In this document: in pieces, positions 59,201 through 64,000 of the stretch
Layout: every line of letters starts with the position of its first letter
Position numbering within the stretch: the first letter of the stretch is position 1
Assembly (NCBI GenBank): GCA_003993805.1
Contig: RSEF01000003.1
Coordinates: 60,545,759 to 60,609,758 of the forward strand
DNA: 64,000 bases
Direction: 5' to 3'
Source: Himantopus leucocephalus
Taxonomy: Eukaryota; Chordata; Aves; Charadriiformes; Recurvirostridae
Position numbers and translations under genes: made by a program
Notes under the pieces: generated by a model
Database searches by the model: none
What the model saw: only the letters and a program-made list of their open reading frames with translations
Told to the model about the DNA's origin: nothing

Positions 59201-62200
59201 TAGCTCCAACTGGTGTTACCAGAAGTCACAAGTTTCCAGCCTCCCCCATCATGGGAATCTTTATCCTTATTCCCTGCTGCTTGAAGCATAGTCTCTAACT
59301 GTCCCTCCTTTCTTGCACTGTGGGATTTGGGCTCTCACCTCTGAAGGATATCTGTGAAAACTCTGTCAATCTTGCGTTCACTATCCTTGATGGTATGCAG
59401 TCTGCTTATCTCCTCCTGCAGCTCCTTCACCTTAGTACCTCAAAGAGAACACATCTCCCACTGGTGAGGCCACCATCACCCCCACCCCAGGAAGAGGCAC
59501 GAGGCACTCCCTGCAGCCTAAGACCTGGAAGGCAACATCCCCTCTAGTGCCATCAAGGCTGAAGACTCACATGTGCCAAGGATAACTGCTCCAGCAACTG
59601 TCTCCCTGTGCAACATCGCCATTGCCACTGTACAGCCTCAAGCACTCTCACTCCATTTATAGCAGAGCTTTGGAGCCCCTTTGCACCCCTGCATGTTTCT
59701 GTTAGCTGTGTTCTGGGAGCTGCAAACAAGAGCTTGGATGAAAACAGAGTATTCCAGCTATACCACTCTTCCAGTAAGATTTCTGAAAACACACAAAATT
59801 CCTACAATGCTTAGCACACTAACTTCATGATGCAACTTCATATGATGTTATGGCATAAGAGTATATAGATTTATGATTCAGAAACATGTATAGGCACTGA
59901 GGGTTAGCAAGGTTTCCCTTAGAAAACAGAACCCTTCTGTGTTTGGTGTCAGACCACTTAGGACACAACCAGAAGTGACATTAATTGGGATGATTTGGGC
60001 AAGTGGGATAACTTTGCAGTCACTTGTGGAGGCAACAGAGCTTCTCCCATTTGTAAATGTAATGCCTACTGTATTCAGTCCATGCTATGAAATTAAAATG
60101 TAGATCAAAGAATGTGATTGAAATATTCAGGAATGTACTTCATAGTGTATTAACTTAGAACACCGTGTATCTTAGAGAAGTCCTAATATGAAGTCAAACT
60201 TCTTTAGGACTTTTCATCAGCTTTGAATCAGCTGCACTATAAAATCCTCACCAGTATCAGATATACTGGGCAGCCATGGGAACTTGCAGAAGTACTGTCT
60301 AAAGAACTTCAGCATACACACTGTGGAAGAATACTGAAGCTTCCTCAGATACTGGTAGGACAAAAACTTTGGTCATAAAAAGCTTAAATAAAAATATGTC
60401 ACAGAAACATACAAAGTCACCTACCCACATTCATTTAAGAAGTTATTACCTTCTTATCAGACACTATCACATTCAGACACAACTACATTCAGCAGAATGA
60501 TGTGAAAAGGATTACAGAAAGCATCTGTCAGAGCAGATACCATTCAGAAGAGTGACTGAGCTAGCCTGTAAGTGAAGAACCCAGACATTTTCAACATAGC
60601 TTATAAAGAGAGAAAACATCCCATAGCAACATCAACTGCACTTCAGTATGCCCATTCTAAAACTCTTTTCTATTGCAAGCCGCATTAAAATAGATTATCT
60701 TTCCACTTTTATCCAATAAAAAAATACTGTACCTCACAGTAAAATCATAGGAGCAAGAGGCCAATAAGGTTGCATGGAATGGTGAAAACTGCAAGAAAAC
60801 AAAACAGAACAACTTTTAAAGTAAAAACATCGCAAACATATACAAACTTATAAGCAGAAATTTACCAAAGTTTAACCATTTAAACTGTCTTCCTAGGTAG
60901 CACATCATGCTGCAACAAAATAGACTGCATCAACAAATTTCCCTGCCATGCTTCTAATAACAAGGAATGTTCTATGGGATCCTGGTTTGGTTTGATTTTA
61001 TTACGGCAGTGCCAAACAACCCTGCTGTAAAGTTAAGAAGTTTTAGGAAAGTCATATAAAAAGTGATTAAATTCTTCTTTTGGCTGACAAGCTGAGTATT
61101 ATTTCATTATATAAAGCAAGTTTCAGAAAAGCTATGTGACCAGCTTATTATTTTAGGAGAGAGAAAATTTGTGCCATACTGCAGAGAATGTAAGATATGT
61201 TACTGTCATCATTTCAATGTCCTGTGTTGAAATTATTTACAGAAATAGGAAAATTGGAGGTAAGTTGAAAAACTGAAGGCAGTATAATGTCACTTTTTAA
61301 TTTCCCCCTCTCCTGCAGGGCATTTTATGGGACACACTATTCTACGGACTCTTGCAGACAGGTCTAAGGACTGCAGCGATAAGGATGCAGTTAGGCGAAA
61401 TTTGTTCACCTCAGCTCCAGCTTTTTGGAAACCCTCAGTTTCCAACTATTTTAAGGTCTGTATTTCTCAACAGGAAATACACAAGACATTGACATAACTT
61501 CAGTTTGACGTGCAGGTCCCCCACATCATGGTTCATAGGTAAGATTCTTCCTGCAAGACTTCCAATACTATTCACAGCTATTACAAAGTCAAAAGTTAAG
61601 CCTGGGCTACTGCCACAAATATCCAAGTCGCCAAGAGAGCAGTATATGTTGTTGCCTGCTGAATTCTGCTGACAGAGTTCTCTTTACCATAGCAGAATTG
61701 AGGGATATGCATGCTTGAACTTTAACCTACCCAAATTTCCTACAATTTTTCTGGAGGAAAACAAAAATTTCACAACAAAACATCTTTTTCTTCTGCACCA
61801 CAGCAATATAAATAAAGGGGAAGAAGTCTGACGGGCTGCAAAAAACAATGGCACGTTTCCCACATGTCCCCTTTGCATCTTTGTCCACATAGTTTCAGAT
61901 GAAGCAAAAACATCTTGTCAAAGCTGAAAAGCTTTGTCATTAACCTTAAGTATCCTAGAAACTTACCTGAGCAAACTCTATCAAAATACTTAGCAGAATG
62001 CTACAGATATAAGTTGACAGAATTTGTGTAATGTCTTTCTGCTACAAAGAGAAGAGAATATTTTAAAATTCTGTTCCACTTAACTGTAAGATACTACAGT
62101 TTTATCATCTGAACAGTTGTATACAGACAGAAGAGACCAACATATCATCCAGCCTGACCTCCAATATTTCACAGATCATTCATCCAAATATCTTTTTAGG

Positions 62201-64000
62201 TAAACTCAAAAACTGTACCTATATTTCAGTATAAGAGATTGAAGCCAGCTAAGAATATGAGACAGCAAATGCACCAATGTCAAAATCCTGTGAACGTGGC
62301 TCCAGATGACCTCAGTGTGCTGATAATGCCCTGTATTGCAGTAAAAGATCACAAGAAATCTGCAGGAATCCTGACAATATCGTGGTGCGTAGAACTCCTT
62401 GCCAGCCTCAGATCTGAGAGTCAACACAACCCTGAATAAGTGAACAGACTACAAAAAACAGACAACTGAAGACTGTGATTTCATGGCTGGTTTAAGTTAA
62501 TTTAAGAGTGCACTGCTGCCAAGACTTGTGGCCTTCCCTTCCCTTTCAACTTCAGGCTGTGTGCTCCTGCCCCCCTCTTTTGTGTCAGGGCTTGCAATTG
62601 TGTGGTTGAGTGACAAACTGTGACAGCTTAGTGATCCAGACTGAAACTGGTCACTTTTAGGGACAGGATTTTCAGTCAGAGCAATCAGCTGAGCCAGCTT
62701 GCTGCACAGCTTCATAATTGCTAGTGTCAGCACAATGTAGGGGAAGGGACATCAGTAGGCACAGCTGCCCCTATTTAGGTAGCATCCTGGTCTCTCTCCA
62801 TTTAGTGTGACTGGTGAGTTATACCACACAAGCATAGATATGCTGCACCACCTCTAAGTGCTGGCCCACATTCTTGTATCTTATGTCCACAGGGACCATG
62901 TCTACCTTGAAATGGAAGCTATAAAAATCTGCTAATATGGAACAGAAGTCAGGCACTCACATACCTCTCCTTTGCACATGTATGCATGTACAGCCTCCCC
63001 ACCATCTCCTTAAAGCCACTTAGTGAACTGATCTCAGAGGTGGGTGCAAAGAAAGTTCTACTGCTGGCCAACTCCTAATAACCATTTCAAGGCATTTTAA
63101 GAAAACAGGGATCATGATGGGCCATAAAATGGAAACTCAGATGAGCTGGTGTACAAATATAAAAGATACCCTACGTGGGCAAGCTTCCAGCCCAGTGCTC
63201 TATGTTTACATGGTGTCTTCTGCATTTTAATTTCTACCAATAGCCTCTGCTCGTCTCACTAGATACCACTGAGAAGAGTCAGGCTTTGTCTTTTCTGTTT
63301 CCCCCAGTTATTCATACACAGTGATTAGATCCTCCTTAAGCCTTCTATTCTCCACACTAAACAAATCCCAGCTCTCTCAGCCTCTCCTGGTAGCACATAG
63401 GTTCCAGTCTCTTAATCTTCTTTGTGGCCCTTTGCTGGCTTTACTCTAGTATGTCCATGTCTCCCTTGTAGTAGGAAGCCCAGAACTGGACCCAGCACTC
63501 CACATGTGGTCTCACTGGTGCAGTGAGCAGCAGGGAACGATCACTTCAAACAACCTGCTGGCAACGCTATTGCTAATGCAGCCCAGGATAATAGAGAATG
63601 GAGGAATTAGAGATGCTATCCCTGTCTAGCTCTTCTAGTGTCTGTTTATCGACCAGCTGCTATCCATGAACCTGACGGCACTGCCTGCCTATGCAACCTC
63701 TTGTGCAGAGAACTTGGGCAAGAAGTCTACCACCTGATGTGTAAAAAAAGTACTTCCATCTGTAAACCCATCTTCTACTAGTTTCATCAAGTGTCCTTTA
63801 GTTCTATTATCACAGGTTATGGTGAATAACAATTCTGCATTCATATTCTCCATTTTATCATGAAGACAATATGCTATGAATCCCATAGTGGCAGAGCTTT
63901 TTTAAAAGATCCCACTAACTGTCAAAGAGTAAGAATATGACAGTCTGTATTGATTGATACTGTATTGATTCATCTGTCTGAATGGCTGTCAAATTGGAGC
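38199..64000 (-). CDS. PEX7: PEX7, 3' part only: join(60788..60733, 50149..50050, 38267..38199), partial at 5' end
   Basis: PEX7 is the cytosolic WD40 receptor that binds the N-terminal PTS2 signal and, with the long form of PEX5, delivers cargo such as thiolase and alkylglycerone-phosphate synthase to the peroxisome; human loss causes rhizomelic chondrodysplasia punctata type 1. Three exons are visible. Spliced, they give 74 residues plus stop, exactly the length of the corresponding mammalian C-terminus. Diagnostic sequence includes [34 protein letters not shown] and [13 protein letters not shown], covering the end of WD repeat 5 or 6 and the last blade. Phases agree: exon 8 ends AG, exon 9 begins A (an Arg codon), and exon 9 ends in a complete codon. 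The preceding exon, expected to end in the GHTYAIRRVK region, was not found between 60789 and 64000, so it lies beyond the window. Same strand and order relative to SLC35D3 as in human. Confidence 0.95.
45528..45735 (+). mobile_element. CR1 LINE interrupted by an assembly gap
   Basis: Left of the gap, [13 protein letters not shown] is encoded, a piece of CR1 ORF2. Right of the gap lies the CR1 3' end (GTTGGAACTAGATGATC... ending in the ATTCTATGATTCTATGAT repeat at 45718-45735). Both halves are on the plus strand, so the undetermined bases cover the inside of one element. The missing length is unknown. Confidence 0.85.
45574..45673. other. Assembly gap (100 N)
   Basis: Exactly 100 undetermined bases, the usual placeholder for a gap of unknown size. 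It falls inside a CR1 copy, a normal reason for assembly failure. Confidence 0.99.
45786..45858 (+). mobile_element. Second CR1 3' tail
   Basis: AGATGACCTATAAAGG... followed by CCAATCCAAACTATTCTG and a terminal CTATTCTATGATT repeat. It lies about 50 bp downstream of the gapped CR1 copy in the same orientation. Very short and diverged. Confidence 0.7.
50050..50149 (-). CDS. PEX7: PEX7 penultimate coding exon (human exon 9 equivalent)
   Basis: 100 bp. It begins with the A that completes the Arg codon and ends CAG before the donor GTAAGAG. It encodes [17 protein letters not shown] then [16 protein letters not shown]. The acceptor is preceded by an unusually long, almost pure pyrimidine tract on the sense strand (50152-50192 on the plus strand is GA-rich). 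Confidence 0.97.
55898..55938 (+). repeat. Poly(A) tract with two N
   Basis: A21, NN, A18. The true length is unknown. I see no retrogene or SINE body immediately to its left. Confidence 0.9.
57055..57145. repeat. Alternating purine-pyrimidine tract
   Basis: Imperfect ATGTATAT / GTGTACATGTATAC / GCACACATATGTGCATG stretch, rich in short palindromes such as GTACATGTATAC. Confidence 0.7.
58300..59560 (-). mobile_element. Internal CR1 LINE fragment: ORF1 with esterase-like part, then start of ORF2
   Basis: Reading the minus strand from the high end: [18 protein letters not shown] (about 59440-59385), a coiled-coil segment typical of avian CR1 ORF1. Then the open frame 58977-58699 with [19 protein letters not shown] and [14 protein letters not shown], matching the SGNH/esterase-like C-terminus of CR1 ORF1. 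Then [18 protein letters not shown], its last residues. Finally [15 protein letters not shown] near 58400, which matches the ITETWWDxSHDWSAxMDG block of the ORF2 endonuclease. Several stops and frameshifts show it is dead. Both ends are approximate. The 3' part of the element is absent. Confidence 0.8.
60733..60788 (-). CDS. PEX7: PEX7 third-last coding exon (human exon 8 equivalent)
   Basis: 56 bp, entered in phase 0. The acceptor tract is TTTGTTTTCTTGCAG and the donor is GTACAG. It translates [18 protein letters not shown] plus the first two bases of Arg. Mammalian PEX7 has [18 protein letters not shown] at this place. The donor GTACAGT is weaker than consensus. Confidence 0.95.
61967..62041 (-). 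other. Candidate 75-bp cassette exon inside the PEX7 locus
   Basis: On the minus strand a strong acceptor (pyrimidine tract TTCTCTTCTCTTTGTAG) precedes 75 bases that end CTCAG followed by the consensus donor GTAAGTTT. The 75 bases are open in phase 0 for 25 codons, starting QKDITQIL and ending SILIEFAQ. The flanking PEX7 exon boundary is also phase 0, so inclusion would keep the frame. It does not match the PEX7 known from mammals, and inclusion would insert residues into a WD repeat. It may be an unused pseudo-exon. Confidence 0.3.
62110..62205 (-). mobile_element. Possible ancient CR1/L3-type remnant
   Basis: The stretch CATCCAGCCTGACCTCCAAT with CACAGATCATTCATCC resembles a widespread amniote LINE 3' segment (CATCTAGTCTGACCTCC...CACAGGCCA). 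Short and diverged, so the call is tentative. Confidence 0.4.
63270..63610 (-). mobile_element. CR1 LINE fragment
   Basis: Antisense CR1 landmarks in order on the plus strand: CCTCCTTAAGCCTTCTATTC, CTCTCAGCCTCTCCTGGTAG, AGAACTGGACCCAGCACTCC, GGTCTCACTGGTGCAGTG, ACGATCACTTC...CTGCTGGCAACGCT, GCAGCCCAGGATA. Corresponds to the RT C-terminal region. Neither 3' tail nor 5' end is present. Confidence 0.8.
63650..63890 (-). mobile_element. Older CR1/L3-type fragment
   Basis: Translates on the minus strand to [20 protein letters not shown] then [10 protein letters not shown], the conserved GHxxKL...FFTxRVV ending of CR1-type ORF2. It is more diverged than the neighbouring fragment at 63270-63610 and overlaps the same part of the consensus, so it is a separate insertion. 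Confidence 0.65.

Larger units (their letters stand above)
50150..60732 (-). other. PEX7: PEX7 intron between human-equivalent exons 8 and 9 (10.6 kb)
   Basis: Contains a poly(A) tract with two undetermined bases (55898-55938), a purine-pyrimidine alternating stretch near 57060-57145, and a large internal CR1 fragment at about 58300-59560. A 145-codon open frame on the opposite strand at 52340-52777 is Leu/Ile/Ser-rich and unrecognised; I treat it as chance. Confidence 0.9.
60789..64000 (-). other. PEX7: PEX7 upstream intron, partial (continues beyond the window)
   Basis: From the acceptor of the 56-bp exon to the window edge. It holds a splice-competent 75-bp stretch (61967-62041, reported as a finding), an ancient LINE remnant (about 62110-62205) and two CR1-type fragments (about 63270-63610 and 63650-63890). 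I searched the minus strand for the missing PEX7 WD-repeat sequence and did not find it. Confidence 0.85.

Overview
This is nuclear DNA from a bird, most likely a neoavian. The evidence is CR1 LINE copies of several ages, a solo endogenous-retrovirus LTR of a type widespread in birds, compact introns, GC-rich CpG islands, and two vertebrate genes in a known conserved order. Both genes lie on the minus strand.

Genes. SLC35D3, a nucleotide-sugar-transporter-like membrane protein, is complete. It has two coding exons (exon 1 at 30460-30025, exon 2 at 28757-27928), a 1267-bp intron and a 421-residue product. Upstream of it, in the same orientation, lies the 3' part of PEX7, the peroxisomal PTS2 import receptor. 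Its last three coding exons are at 60788-60733, 50149-50050 and 38267-38199. Together they encode the C-terminal 74 residues, the same number as in the mammalian protein. Earlier PEX7 exons lie beyond the right edge. The PEX7-SLC35D3 order and orientation match human 6q23. The next expected neighbour on the left, IL20RA, is not visible in the window.

Layout. 1-27 kb: intergenic, with no recognisable protein-coding gene. It holds a 563-bp solo LTR with a 5-bp target duplication (5780-6342), an orphan CpG island with a strong CTCF-like site (about 7560-8095), CR1 fragments, microsatellites, and a long perfect hairpin at 15562-15604. 27.9-31 kb: SLC35D3 and its CpG-island promoter, with three kinds of GC-rich tandem repeat. 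31-38 kb: intergenic, with a CR1 3' end whose reading frame is still open for 155 codons. 38.2-64 kb: PEX7 3' region, mostly introns. These contain CR1 pieces, including a rare internal CR1 fragment spanning the ORF1 esterase and the start of ORF2 (about 58.3-59.6 kb), and a splice-competent 75-bp candidate cassette exon at 61967-62041.

The two genes are neighbours with unrelated known roles (peroxisomal import; endosomal and dense-granule membrane traffic). Nothing here shows that they act together. I found no operon-like structure, no CRISPR array and no convincing tRNA or rRNA gene.
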